A stretch of DNA of 40,379 nt from Candidatus Aerophobetes bacterium Ae_b3a (GTDB taxonomy: Bacteria; Aerophobota; Aerophobia; Aerophobales; AE-B3A): contig NJBQ01000010.1 in NCBI GenBank assembly GCA_005223095.1, forward strand, positions 1 through 40,379, read 5' to 3'. Within the stretch, counting starts at the first letter, position 1; the number at the start of each line of letters is the position of its first letter. A program made the translations under genes and the position numbers. Positions 7,476-14,133 of the stretch are shown here, piece by piece. The notes under the pieces were generated by a model, which was not told the origin of the DNA, ran no database searches, and saw only the letters and a program-made list of their open reading frames with translations.

Positions 7476-8477
7476 ATGACCTTGAAATATACAGAAGTTC
7501 TAAGTAAAGATACTCGCTATGCTTATACTACAGGAAGAGTGAGAGCGCTTGAGTTGTATCTTTTGAAAGAAGCTGATTTTATACGAATGAGGCAGTCAGG
7601 CAAGATAGAAGAAGTTTTACAAGTACTCAATAAAACTTTTCCCTATTCAGAGTCTATGAAGGATATACAAAAAGAAGAAGAATTTGAAAGAGGTCTGGAT
7701 AGGGAGCTAAAAAGAACTTATGAAGAAGTGCGATATTTTTGTCCCCAACCAGAGCTGATAGATCTATTTTGGTTAGATAACGACTTTTATAATCTGAAGG
7801 TATTATTGAAGACTCATTTCCAGGAAAGATTTTTTTCTGGAAACTCACTTTTTTTAAGACCGCCTTTATCTGAAGCAGGTACATTAGATCTGATACTCCT
7901 GGAGGAATCCATTGCCAAAGAAGATTTTAGCGAGCTTGTTCCTGGGGTTAGAGATATTTTACAGGAGATTTTTTCTTTGATGGACAATAGCCATTCACCA
8001 CGATTTATAGACGATTTCCTAAATAGGCAATTTTTCCAATGGCTGGTTTTAGAGATGAAGAAGTATCCTGACCCTTTTCTGGCCCGTTTGATTCAACTGC
8101 AAATCGACTCTTTCAATATAAAGGCTTTTTTCAGGCTAAAACTTTTTTGGGGGGAAACAGCTCCTCCGGAAGAAGTTTTTGCAGAAGGTGGAATAATAAG
8201 TAAGCAACAACTACTTGGGATGATTTCTGAGCCATTAGAAACCCTGGAGGAAGAATTGAGAAACACCGATTATGGAGAGGCTATAAGATTAGCTTTAGAG
8301 GAACAGAAAAAAGAAAACTCCCTTTTTAGCCTGCATAAGTTTTTTGACGAATATATTTTGGAACATACCTATTGTGGTTTCTATATAACCTTAGGAAGAG
8401 AACCGTTAGTTAACTACATCTTTCTTAGAAAACAAGAAATAAAGCATCTGCAAGCAATCCTGGGATCTAAACGCTAA
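7476..8477 (+). CDS. ntpC: V-type ATPase subunit C (AC39/NtpC)
   Basis: Central-stalk subunit that joins the rotor axle to the membrane c-ring in V/A-type ATPases. The 333-residue protein is mostly helical, with YAYTTGRVRALELYLL at the N-terminus, DNDFYNLKVLLKTHF in the middle, LARLIQLQIDSFNIKAFFRLKL, and a C-terminal EPLVNYIFLRKQEIKHLQAIL, which is the characteristic AC39 ending. The stop codon at 8475-8477 lies within an array of ACGCTAA units, so the last residues (SKR) come from an intergenic repeat. Subunit F follows after 32 bases, as in known ntp operons, but no other V-ATPase gene is near. Confidence 0.88.
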   Translation: MTLKYTEVLSKDTRYAYTTGRVRALELYLLKEADFIRMRQSGKIEEVLQVLNKTFPYSESMKDIQKEEEFERGLDRELKRTYEEVRYFCPQPELIDLFWLDNDFYNLKVLLKTHFQERFFSGNSLFLRPPLSEAGTLDLILLEESIAKEDFSELVPGVRDILQEIFSLMDNSHSPRFIDDFLNRQFFQWLVLEMKKYPDPFLARLIQLQIDSFNIKAFFRLKLFWGETAPPEEVFAEGGIISKQQLLGMISEPLETLEEELRNTDYGEAIRLALEEQKKENSLFSLHKFFDEYILEHTYCGFYITLGREPLVNYIFLRKQEIKHLQAILGSKR

Positions 8478-8490
8478 ACGCTATACGCTG
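8469..8490. repeat. Heptad array, GCTAAAC/GCTATAC type
   Basis: AAACGCTAAACGCTATACGC is three 7-base units in a row, overlapping the end of the ntpC gene. No pairing arm is seen before the next gene. The same units build both arms of the hairpin at 12729-12816. Confidence 0.65.
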
Positions 8491-8509
8491 TTTTTAGGGA
8501 GTAAATTCT

Positions 8510-8836
8510 ATGCTCAAAATGATTATTATTGCAGACAGACAGACCTCGCTTCCTTTCTTGGGAATCGGGATAGACATAGTAATCAATGAAGAAATAGAAG
8601 GGGTTAAAAGAACGCTACATAAGTTATTTGAGGAAGAGAAATATGGAATTATCTTTGTTGCCCAGTCTTTAGCCGCAAAGTGCTTAGACCTAATCGAAAA
8701 ATTAAGTGAAAAAAAATCTTCTCCTCTTATAACTATTATTCCTGATTCCAGGGGTGAGGCTTCTGGAATAGCCGAACAAAGATTAGGGAATCTGATAAGA
8801 AAAGCTGTAGGAATGGAACTCCCCAGTAGTTCATAA
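8510..8836 (+). CDS. V-type ATPase subunit F
   Basis: Small central-stalk subunit (108 residues; NtpG in Enterococcus) that sits with subunit D in the rotor. It has the family layout: an N-terminal strand MIIIADRQTSLPFLGIGIDI, the central YGIIFVAQSLAAK segment, PLITIIPDSRGEASG, and a C-terminal helix ending IRKAVGMEL. An earlier or later start is unlikely; ATG 8510 follows AGGGAG. In known operons the catalytic A subunit comes next, but here a repeat-bearing gap and an unrelated gene follow. Confidence 0.85.
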   Translation: MLKMIIIADRQTSLPFLGIGIDIVINEEIEGVKRTLHKLFEEEKYGIIFVAQSLAAKCLDLIEKLSEKKSSPLITIIPDSRGEASGIAEQRLGNLIRKAVGMELPSSS

Positions 8837-8944
8837 TCCATTGAGAAAAAGATTATAATTGGGAGATTCTATGGTATCGGAATTTCAATAATTTCTCTGA
8901 ATGGTTAGCAATCAAATCTCCTTAAAGTGATAGCTTAGAAGAAC

Positions 8945-8992
8945 GGGGGGAGCAGGCCGAAGGCCGTTGAGGGGGGATGTTTCCCCCCTCAA
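8945..8992. repeat. G-run hairpin repeat, copy 2
   Basis: Second copy of the element at 2-49. The stem TTGAGGGGGG/CCCCCCTCAA is perfect here (10 bp, 6-base loop ATGTTT). It fills the gap after the truncated V-ATPase pair, together with a loose GTTCATA-like array at 8997-9042. The rest of 8837-9062 shows nothing coding. Confidence 0.75.
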
Positions 8993-9062
8993 TATGTTCA
9001 TCAATGAATAATGAAATGATTAACCAGCAGCGAAGAACAATGAGAGGAAGGATTTACTCCAG

Positions 9063-9797
9063 GTGTTTTTAGATACAGAAAAGATGACATATAGAGGTGT
9101 GATTAGACCAGGCGGTCTTCATTCCTTCCAAATGGAAATCAAGGAAAGCAACCTGCTCGTCTTGGCTGATAAGAAACTATCCAAAGAGACCGAGGAGGCT
9201 CTGATTTCGTGTCGTAGGGATATAGAGCAATATATTTATAAACATCCTGATTTCAGAATTACTCATAAACCATTTCCACCAGAAGAGAAAATGCCTCCTA
9301 TCGTAAGAGCTATGGCCGAGGCAGCTCAAGAGGTAGGAGTGGGACCTATGGCTGCAGTAGCGGGAGCAATAGCAGAATTTGTAGGAAGAAAGCTTTTGGA
9401 ACATTGCCGTCAAGTCATAGTGGAAAATGGAGGAGATATCTTTATCAAGACAAAAAAGAGAAGAAGAGTGGGGATTTACGCTGGAGATTCTCCTTTATCA
9501 GAAAGGATCGCTTTAGAAATAGAGCCTCAAAATACACCTTTAGGTATATGTTGCTCCGCAGGAACATTTGGACATTCCCAGAGCTTGGGAGAAGCAGATG
9601 CAGTAGTCATTCTCTCTCCCTCTGCTTCTCTTGCTGATGCTACAGCTACTGCTGTAGGTAATATAGTGAAAGACGACGATAGTATTGCTAAAGGCTTAGA
9701 ATTTCTTAAAAAATTTCCTTTGGTTAGGGGAGGAATAATTATAAAGGATAAAAAAATGGGAGTGTGGGGAAAAGTGAAGATAGTAAGGGGAATTTAA
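9063..9797 (+). CDS. UPF0280 family protein (ApbE-superfamily-like)
   Basis: A conserved family of unknown function, distantly related to ApbE FMN transferases. The 244-residue protein opens YRGVIRPGGLHSFQMEIKES and has PMAAVAGAIAEFVG, QVIVENGGDIFIKT and LGICCSAGTFGHSQSLGEAD followed by DATATAVGN, all diagnostic of the family. GTG 9063 is taken as the start because AGGAAGGA lies 10 bases upstream; ATG 9084 is the alternative and would still keep the whole domain. It abuts the following TPR gene with no gap (TAA then ATG), so the two are probably co-translated. UPF0280 genes occur mostly in anaerobes and archaea, but the substrate remains unknown. Confidence 0.82.
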   Translation: MFLDTEKMTYRGVIRPGGLHSFQMEIKESNLLVLADKKLSKETEEALISCRRDIEQYIYKHPDFRITHKPFPPEEKMPPIVRAMAEAAQEVGVGPMAAVAGAIAEFVGRKLLEHCRQVIVENGGDIFIKTKKRRRVGIYAGDSPLSERIALEIEPQNTPLGICCSAGTFGHSQSLGEADAVVILSPSASLADATATAVGNIVKDDDSIAKGLEFLKKFPLVRGGIIIKDKKMGVWGKVKIVRGI

Positions 9798-10475
9798 ATG
9801 TACAATTATTTCAAACAAAAATGGGCGGTGATTCTTGAAAGGGTAAAGCGAATCAATAAGAGAAAATTGGTCATTTTTTCTCTTGTAATAGCGGGAATAA
9901 TCATCTGTTTCATACCCTTGTTTGTATTCCAGGCTAGGGTTAATCGGGATGCTAATGAGAATTTGCGTCTGGCTACTTTTTATTATCAACAGGCACAGGA
10001 TGTAGAATACAAAGAAGAGAGATTAGATAGATTACAGGAAGCAAAACTTCTCTATCAGAATATTCTGGCTAGTTTTTGGGTTAGAGACAAAAAGATGCCT
10101 CTGTTTTATCTGGGAAATTGCCTTTATTCCCTGGGGGAGTACAAAGAGGCAAGTGAGGTTTTACAGAATTTCGATAGAAAATACAAAAACGATTACTTCG
10201 CTCCTTGGGCAAAGATGAAACTCGCTGCCAGTTGTGAGCAAATTAAAGATTATGAGAAAGCTATCAATTCTTACAAGAAAATATTAGAGAAACACCCCCA
10301 AAGTTCAATTTGTCCTCAGGCACTCCTGGGAGTAGCCAGATGCCAGGAACTACAAGGTGAATGGAGTGAGGCTCAAAAGAGTTATGAAGAAATCCTTTCT
10401 CGTTATCCCCTATCAGAAGAGAAAGGAATAGCCGAGATAATGCTCCAGCGGTTAAGGGCGCAGGCAAGGTTGTAG
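9798..10475 (+). CDS. Membrane-anchored TPR protein
   Basis: A 225-residue protein with a basic N-terminus (residues 1-23), one transmembrane helix (about 24-44) and a soluble part expected outside the cytoplasm. That part has about four tetratricopeptide-like units, for example LFYLGNCLYSLGEYKEASEV (about 96-115), APWAKMKLAASCEQIKDYEK and ALLGVARCQELQGEWSEAQK. This layout resembles YfgM- or BamD-type scaffold proteins, but no specific family motif allows a firmer name. It starts on the base after the UPF0280 stop codon and is therefore in the same transcript. Its partner is unknown. A long palindrome follows the gene. Confidence 0.75.
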   Translation: MYNYFKQKWAVILERVKRINKRKLVIFSLVIAGIIICFIPLFVFQARVNRDANENLRLATFYYQQAQDVEYKEERLDRLQEAKLLYQNILASFWVRDKKMPLFYLGNCLYSLGEYKEASEVLQNFDRKYKNDYFAPWAKMKLAASCEQIKDYEKAINSYKKILEKHPQSSICPQALLGVARCQELQGEWSEAQKSYEEILSRYPLSEEKGIAEIMLQRLRAQARL

Positions 10476-10498
10476 AAACTCTACAAACTAATGGGAAG

Positions 10499-10526
10499 TT
10501 GACAAAGCCTCTTTTTATCTTAAGAT
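10499..10526 (+). promoter_or_regulatory. Possible promoter of the small basic protein gene
   Basis: TTGACA at 10499-10504 is followed after 16 bases by TAAGAT (10521-10526). It lies 35-60 bases before the ATG at 10561. The -10 overlaps the centre of a palindrome, so a repressor could compete here. Confidence 0.4.
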
Positions 10527-10536
10527 AGAAAGAGGC
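10507..10536. terminator. 30-bp near-perfect palindrome after the TPR gene
   Basis: GCCTCTTT at 10507 pairs with AAAGAGGC ending at 10536, with the self-complementary centre TATCTTAAGATA between them; a single T.G pair breaks the symmetry. It could be a terminator for the TPR gene (though only ATAATTTATT follows, a poor T tract), an mRNA 5' hairpin, or an operator on the promoter it overlaps. Confidence 0.4.
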
Positions 10537-10560
10537 ATAATTTATTGAGGAGAGAGATAG

Positions 10561-10650
10561 ATGAGTTCTGATAAAAGAAGAAAGAGAGCCAAGATCGCTA
10601 AACACAAAAGGAAGAAAAAGCATCGGGCAAGTCGTCATAAGAATAAGTAA
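10561..10650 (+). CDS. Tiny basic protein, bS22 / AURKAIP1-COX24-like
   Basis: A 29-codon ORF, MSSDKRRKRAKIAKHKRKKK and a further HRASRHKNK, with AGGAG 8 bases upstream. More than half of the residues are Lys, Arg or His. This matches in size and composition the AURKAIP1/COX24-domain peptides (KRRKRxxxxKHKRKK), which include the actinobacterial ribosomal protein bS22 and a mitochondrial ribosome relative. A role as a small-subunit ribosomal protein is therefore likely but not proven. It lies between the TPR gene and gltX and probably has its own promoter. Confidence 0.6.
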   Translation: MSSDKRRKRAKIAKHKRKKKHRASRHKNK

Positions 10651-10698
10651 AAACAGACAATTAACCGTAAAATGATGATAAAATAGGGAGTTTATTGA

Positions 10699-12279
10699 AT
10701 GAAAGAAGAGGTGCGGGTTCGCTTCGCTCCTAGCCCTACGGGAGAGCTACATATCGGAGGAGCACGAACGGCTCTTTTCAACTGGCTATTTGCACGTCAT
10801 AACGAAGGGAAACTTATCCTTCGCATAGAAGATACAGATGTTGTGCGTTCGAGAAAAAACTTCTCTAAGTCAGCTATGGATAGCCTTCGTTGGTTAGGAT
10901 TGGATTGGGATGAAGGACCGGGCAAGGAGGGAGATTATGGACCTTATTTTCAATCTCAAAGGCTTTCCATTTATCAGAAGTATGCTGGCAAGCTTATAGA
11001 AGAAAAGAAAGCTTATTTATGCTATTGCACTCAGGAGGAGCTGGAAGAGAGCAATAGAAAAATGCGAGCAAAAAATGAACTCCCCCGTTATGATGGCCGC
11101 TGCAGAACTCTCTCTCCTACTCAAATGGTGAATCTGGAAGAAAAAGGAAGATTGCCTAGTATCAGATTTAAAGTGCCTGAGAAAGGAATCACCTATGTAG
11201 AGGACTTATTAAGAGGAAAAGTAAGTTTTTCCAATGAGATGATGGGTGATTTTATTATACTGAAATCCAATAAAACCCCTGCTTTCAACTTTGCTAATGT
11301 AATAGATGATGCTTTAATGAGGATAACCTGTGTTATTAGAGGAGATGACCATCTTTCTAATACTCCCAGGCAAATTTTACTTTATAAAGCCCTGAACTTT
11401 GAAAATCCTCAATACGTCCATATACCTATGATTTTAGGCAAAGATGGAGCAAAACTAAGCAAAAGGCATGCAGCGACCTCGGTCTCCTCTTATCGAAAAG
11501 AGGGGTATCTCCCCTGGGCTCTGGTAAACTACCTGGCTCTCCTGGGATGGTCTACTGCTGATAGTCAACAATTCTTTGAAAAAGAGGAATTGATAGAGAA
11601 ATTTTCCCTAGATAAAGTGGGCAAGAGTGCAGCTATTTTTGATTCTCAGAAACTAGAATGGATGAACGGAGAGTATATTAGAAGGATGAACTGGGGGGGC
11701 CTGTGGGATAGATTTGATGGATGGTGGCGGATAATTCAGGTTGAGCAGGAGAAACAGGAAAAACGCGCAAATATGTTCAAAGAAGTTGGGTCAACAACGA
11801 CTAAGATGGCCGAGATAATTCAGGTTGAGCAGGAGAAACAGGAAAAACGCGCAAATATGTTCAGGCAATTCAGGGAGGATCCAGATAAAATGGCCGAGAT
11901 AATCCCACTTGTGCAGCCGAGAATTAAGGTTTTCTCGGACATCTTTGAGCAAGCAGACTTCTTTTTTGAGAAGGACTTCAACTATGATTCCACTGCAGTA
12001 GATAGAAGGTTAAAAAAAGATTATGTTCCTTCATTACTGAAGGAGATAAGAAAGAGAATTGAACAGCTTTCTGCTTTTAGGGAAGAGACTCTGGAAGGTA
12101 TGGCAAGAAACCTGAGTAAAGACTTCTCTTTGACTACCGGGCAAGTATTTCATCCCTTACGAGTTTCTCTTACCGGTAAAATGAAGGGCCCAGGATTATT
12201 TGAACTGGCGGTTGTATTGGGTAAGAAGGAAGTCCTCAGAAGGATTGACAGAACTTTAGAGATGCTAAGAAAACTTTAG
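10699..12279 (+). CDS. gltX: Glutamyl-tRNA synthetase with internal duplication
   Basis: Class I synthetase charging tRNA-Glu (and perhaps tRNA-Gln in organisms using the amidotransferase route). Signature motifs are APSPTGELHIGGARTALFNW near the N-terminus (HIGH-type) and GAKLSKRHAA near residue 252 (KMSKS-type); the catalytic domain also has FNFANVIDDALMRITCVIRG. At 526 residues it is longer than the usual 470-500, largely because residues 345-372 are repeated as 373-400. Each unit is 28 residues, beginning IIQVEQEKQEKRANMF. The duplication lies in the linker before the anticodon-binding helical domain and keeps the frame, so the enzyme is probably active. The stop codon touches the left arm of a heptad hairpin. 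Confidence 0.93.
   Translation: MKEEVRVRFAPSPTGELHIGGARTALFNWLFARHNEGKLILRIEDTDVVRSRKNFSKSAMDSLRWLGLDWDEGPGKEGDYGPYFQSQRLSIYQKYAGKLIEEKKAYLCYCTQEELEESNRKMRAKNELPRYDGRCRTLSPTQMVNLEEKGRLPSIRFKVPEKGITYVEDLLRGKVSFSNEMMGDFIILKSNKTPAFNFANVIDDALMRITCVIRGDDHLSNTPRQILLYKALNFENPQYVHIPMILGKDGAKLSKRHAATSVSSYRKEGYLPWALVNYLALLGWSTADSQQFFEKEELIEKFSLDKVGKSAAIFDSQKLEWMNGEYIRRMNWGGLWDRFDGWWRIIQVEQEKQEKRANMFKEVGSTTTKMAEIIQVEQEKQEKRANMFRQFREDPDKMAEIIPLVQPRIKVFSDIFEQADFFFEKDFNYDSTAVDRRLKKDYVPSLLKEIRKRIEQLSAFREETLEGMARNLSKDFSLTTGQVFHPLRVSLTGKMKGPGLFELAVVLGKKEVLRRIDRTLEMLRKL
11730..11897 (+). repeat. 84-bp tandem duplication inside gltX
   Basis: Two consecutive 84-base units start at 11730 and 11814. The first 50 bases of each are identical and the last 34 differ at many positions until the shared ATGGCCGA end. 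A perfect half beside a diverged half suggests either recent gene conversion of one part or a duplication patched by other sequence. The frame is kept (28 codons). Confidence 0.9.
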
Positions 12280-12372
12280 TTCATGGTTCATGGTTGGTTG
12301 TTCATTGATAAGAGCAACAAGCAATGAACAAATTCGTTTTTGTCAATGAACTATGAACAATGAACTACGAAC
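12279..12372. repeat. Heptad hairpin, GTTCATG type
   Basis: The left arm begins with the last base of the gltX stop codon: GTTCATGGTTCATGGTTGG and on to 12307. The right arm is CAATGAACTATGAACAATGA and on to 12372. Both arms are 7-base arrays; a third piece (CAATGAAC, 12322) lies in the loop. The right arm ends 5 bases before tRNA-Gln. Confidence 0.85.
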
Positions 12373-12377
12373 TATAT

Positions 12378-12451
12378 TGGGGGATCGGCTAGTGGTAGGC
12401 CACGAGGCTCTGGATCTCGCAGCGGAGGTTCGAATCCTCCTCCCCCAGCCA
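12378..12451 (+). tRNA. tRNA-Gln (CTG)
   Basis: Cloverleaf with acceptor TGGGGGA/TCCCCCA (U1-A72 start typical of tRNA-Gln), anticodon stem CGAGG/TCTCG with loop CTCTGGA giving anticodon CTG, T arm GGAGG-TTCGAAT-CCTCC, discriminator G and an encoded CCA at 12449-12451. Its 3' 20 bases are repeated at 12628-12647. Confidence 0.93.
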
Positions 12452-12647
12452 CAGAGTCGTATATCGTATTGCGTATGTCGTATATCGTAAGAAACAAAGT
12501 ACTTTCTGCGACCAGAAGAGGATTCGAAGCCGACCTGAGCGCATCCTATGGATGAATAATGAGCGGAGCGAATGACAGTGAGGGCGGCCGGACTTCGGAG
12601 GACGAGAGGAGGCGAGGGGGGAAGAAGGAATCCTCCTCCCCCAGCCA
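12432..12647. repeat. tRNA-Gln 3'-end direct repeat flanking a 176-bp segment
   Basis: The 20-base stretch GAATCCTCCTCCCCCAGCCA ends tRNA-Gln at 12432-12451 and occurs again exactly at 12628-12647. The intervening DNA has a CGTATAT-type heptad array (12457-12490) and a GC-richer part (about 12510-12627) with a GAGGATTCGAA piece that looks like another T-arm fragment. Repetition of a tRNA 3' end is the pattern left by site-specific integration, but no integrase is present and the segment is short. A decayed island, a small mobile element, or a degenerate tRNA duplicate are all possible. Confidence 0.6.
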
Positions 12648-12649
12648 AT

Positions 12650-12724
12650 GGCGCTATCGTCTAGGGGTTAGGATGGATGGTTCTCAGCCATTTGACCGGG
12701 GTTCGAATCCCCGTAGCGCCACCA
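12650..12724 (+). tRNA. tRNA-Glu (CTC)
   Basis: Acceptor GGCGCTA/TAGCGCC, anticodon stem GATGG/CCATT with loop TTCTCAG giving CTC, T arm CGGGG-TTCGAAT-CCCCG, discriminator A (12721) and encoded CCA at 12722-12724. It begins 2 bases after the repeated tRNA-Gln end. Confidence 0.93.
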
Positions 12725-12728
12725 TTTA

Positions 12729-12816
12729 GTAGCGTATAGCGTTTAGCGTATACAATAAATCTTAAGACCATATAATGTTCTTAGGGTTCTACTATACGCT
12801 ATGCGCTAAACGCTAC
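12729..12816. repeat. Heptad hairpin, GCGTATA type
   Basis: The left arm GTAGCGTATAGCGTTTAGCG (12729-12752) is three GCGTWTA units; the right arm TATACGCTATGCGCTAAACG (12793-12816) is its complement over 24 bp with one mismatch. The loop is 40 bases. It spans the whole gap between tRNA-Glu and the Shine-Dalgarno of rplM and is the cleanest hairpin of this unit type. Confidence 0.88.
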
Positions 12817-12846
12817 CTGCTATAAATCATTAAGGAGATTTGAAAA

Positions 12847-13275
12847 ATGAAAACCTATGTTCCAAAGAAAACAGAGATAAAAAAGAATTGGTATTTGGTA
12901 GATGCAGAAGGAAAGATTCTAGGTAGATTAGCCAGCAAGATTGCCCAGATATTATCTGGAAAAAATAAACCGATCTATACTCCTTTTCTCGATACGGGCG
13001 ATTTTGTAGTAGTAATTAATGCAAAAAAGGTGAAGGTCACCGGAAACAAAGAAAAAAAGAAGATATACTATCATTATTCCGGTTACCCGGGAGGAATGAA
13101 AGAAATAGTATATGAAAAATTACTAGAGAAAAAGCCTGCTTTAATTATCCAGAAAGCAGTAAGGGGAATGTTACCAAAAAACAAATTAAGAAGCAAAATG
13201 CTTAAGAAACTTAAGATTTATGCCGGCCCGGAACATCGCCATCAAGCTCAAAATCCTGAGAAAATAGAATTATGA
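12847..13275 (+). CDS. rplM: Ribosomal protein uL13
   Basis: 50S subunit protein, 142 residues, the normal length. It shows the N-terminal [50 protein letters not shown] and [11 protein letters not shown] followed by [16 protein letters not shown], all universal in L13. AAGGAG lies 9 bases before the ATG. The usual partner rpsI (uS9), which follows rplM in nearly all bacteria, is missing here; a purine nucleoside phosphorylase starts 10 bases after the stop instead, with its Shine-Dalgarno overlapping the rplM stop. rpsI is either elsewhere in the genome or was displaced. Confidence 0.97.
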   Translation: MKTYVPKKTEIKKNWYLVDAEGKILGRLASKIAQILSGKNKPIYTPFLDTGDFVVVINAKKVKVTGNKEKKKIYYHYSGYPGGMKEIVYEKLLEKKPALIIQKAVRGMLPKNKLRSKMLKKLKIYAGPEHRHQAQNPEKIEL

Positions 13276-13285
13276 GGTGGTAATG

Positions 13286-14110
13286 ATGGAAATATCATTG
13301 AGAGAAAGAATAAAAGAGGCAGGAAAATTCATTCAAAGTAAAACGAGAATTAAGCCTCGAATAGGAATAATTCTGGGTACTGGCTTGGGGGATTTGACTA
13401 AAGAGATAGAGGTTGAGAGTAAACTTTCCTATCAGAATATTCCTTATTTCGCTGTTTCTACTACTCCTGGACATGAGGGAAGCCTAATCCTGGGCCGGCT
13501 TGTTGGCAAAATGATCATGGCAATGCAGGGGAGATTTCATTTTTACGAAGGCTATTCTCTAGAGGAAATTACTTTTCCCCTGAGAGTAATGAAGTATATG
13601 GGGGTGAATGTCATTATAGAATCCAATGCAGCTGGAGGAATGAATCCCAACCTCAAAGCAGGAGATTTGATGGTCATTACTGACCACATCAACCTAATCG
13701 GCAATAATCCTCTAATAGGGTCTAATGATGATAAACTGGGTCCCCGTTTTGTTGATATGTGTGAACCGTACGATAAGGAATTAATTGAACTTTACGAAAA
13801 GGTCGCTATGCGGGAAAGAATCAGAATCCATCGAGGAGTTTATGTAGGAGTTAGCGGCCCCAATCTTGAAACGCCAGCCGAATATAGATTTTTGCGTTTA
13901 ATCGGAGCAGATGCAGTAGGTATGTCCACAGTTCCTGAAGTGATTGTGGCCAAGCACAGCGGTCTGAAAGTGTTGGGTATTAGTTGTATAACTGATGAGT
14001 GTTTCCCCGACAAGCTGGAACCGGTAAATTTAGCTAAACTCATCAAAGTAGCTAATCTGGCGGAACCTAAAATGACAAGACTGATAAAAGGAATATTAGG
14101 AGAGATTTGA
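13286..14110 (+). CDS. Purine nucleoside phosphorylase, trimeric PNP/MTAP family
   Basis: Splits purine nucleosides with phosphate to base and ribose-1-phosphate for salvage. Motifs in order: ILGTGLGDLT, TTPGHEGSLILG (phosphate site His), GRFHFYEGYSLEEITFP, ESNAAGGMNPNLKAGDLMVI, GVSGPNLETPAEYR, GADAVGMSTVPEVI and ISCITDECFPD. In 6-oxopurine-specific PNPs the last motif has Asn (ITN); here it is Asp (ITD), a change that in the family goes with acceptance of 6-aminopurines, so adenosine may be a substrate (inference). ATG 13286 is chosen, 5 bases after AGGTGG; ATG 13283 and GTG 13277 are in frame just upstream. It lies two genes from a PfkB-type nucleoside kinase, which suggests a shared salvage role. 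Confidence 0.87.
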   Translation: MEISLRERIKEAGKFIQSKTRIKPRIGIILGTGLGDLTKEIEVESKLSYQNIPYFAVSTTPGHEGSLILGRLVGKMIMAMQGRFHFYEGYSLEEITFPLRVMKYMGVNVIIESNAAGGMNPNLKAGDLMVITDHINLIGNNPLIGSNDDKLGPRFVDMCEPYDKELIELYEKVAMRERIRIHRGVYVGVSGPNLETPAEYRFLRLIGADAVGMSTVPEVIVAKHSGLKVLGISCITDECFPDKLEPVNLAKLIKVANLAEPKMTRLIKGILGEI

Positions 14111-14133
14111 ATGGGCAAGGAGAATAACAAGTA

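Noticed and set aside
12343-12648. 101-codon minus-strand ORF
   Set aside because: It runs antisense through tRNA-Gln, the duplicated tRNA end and the repeats, the classic false ORF over tRNA genes.
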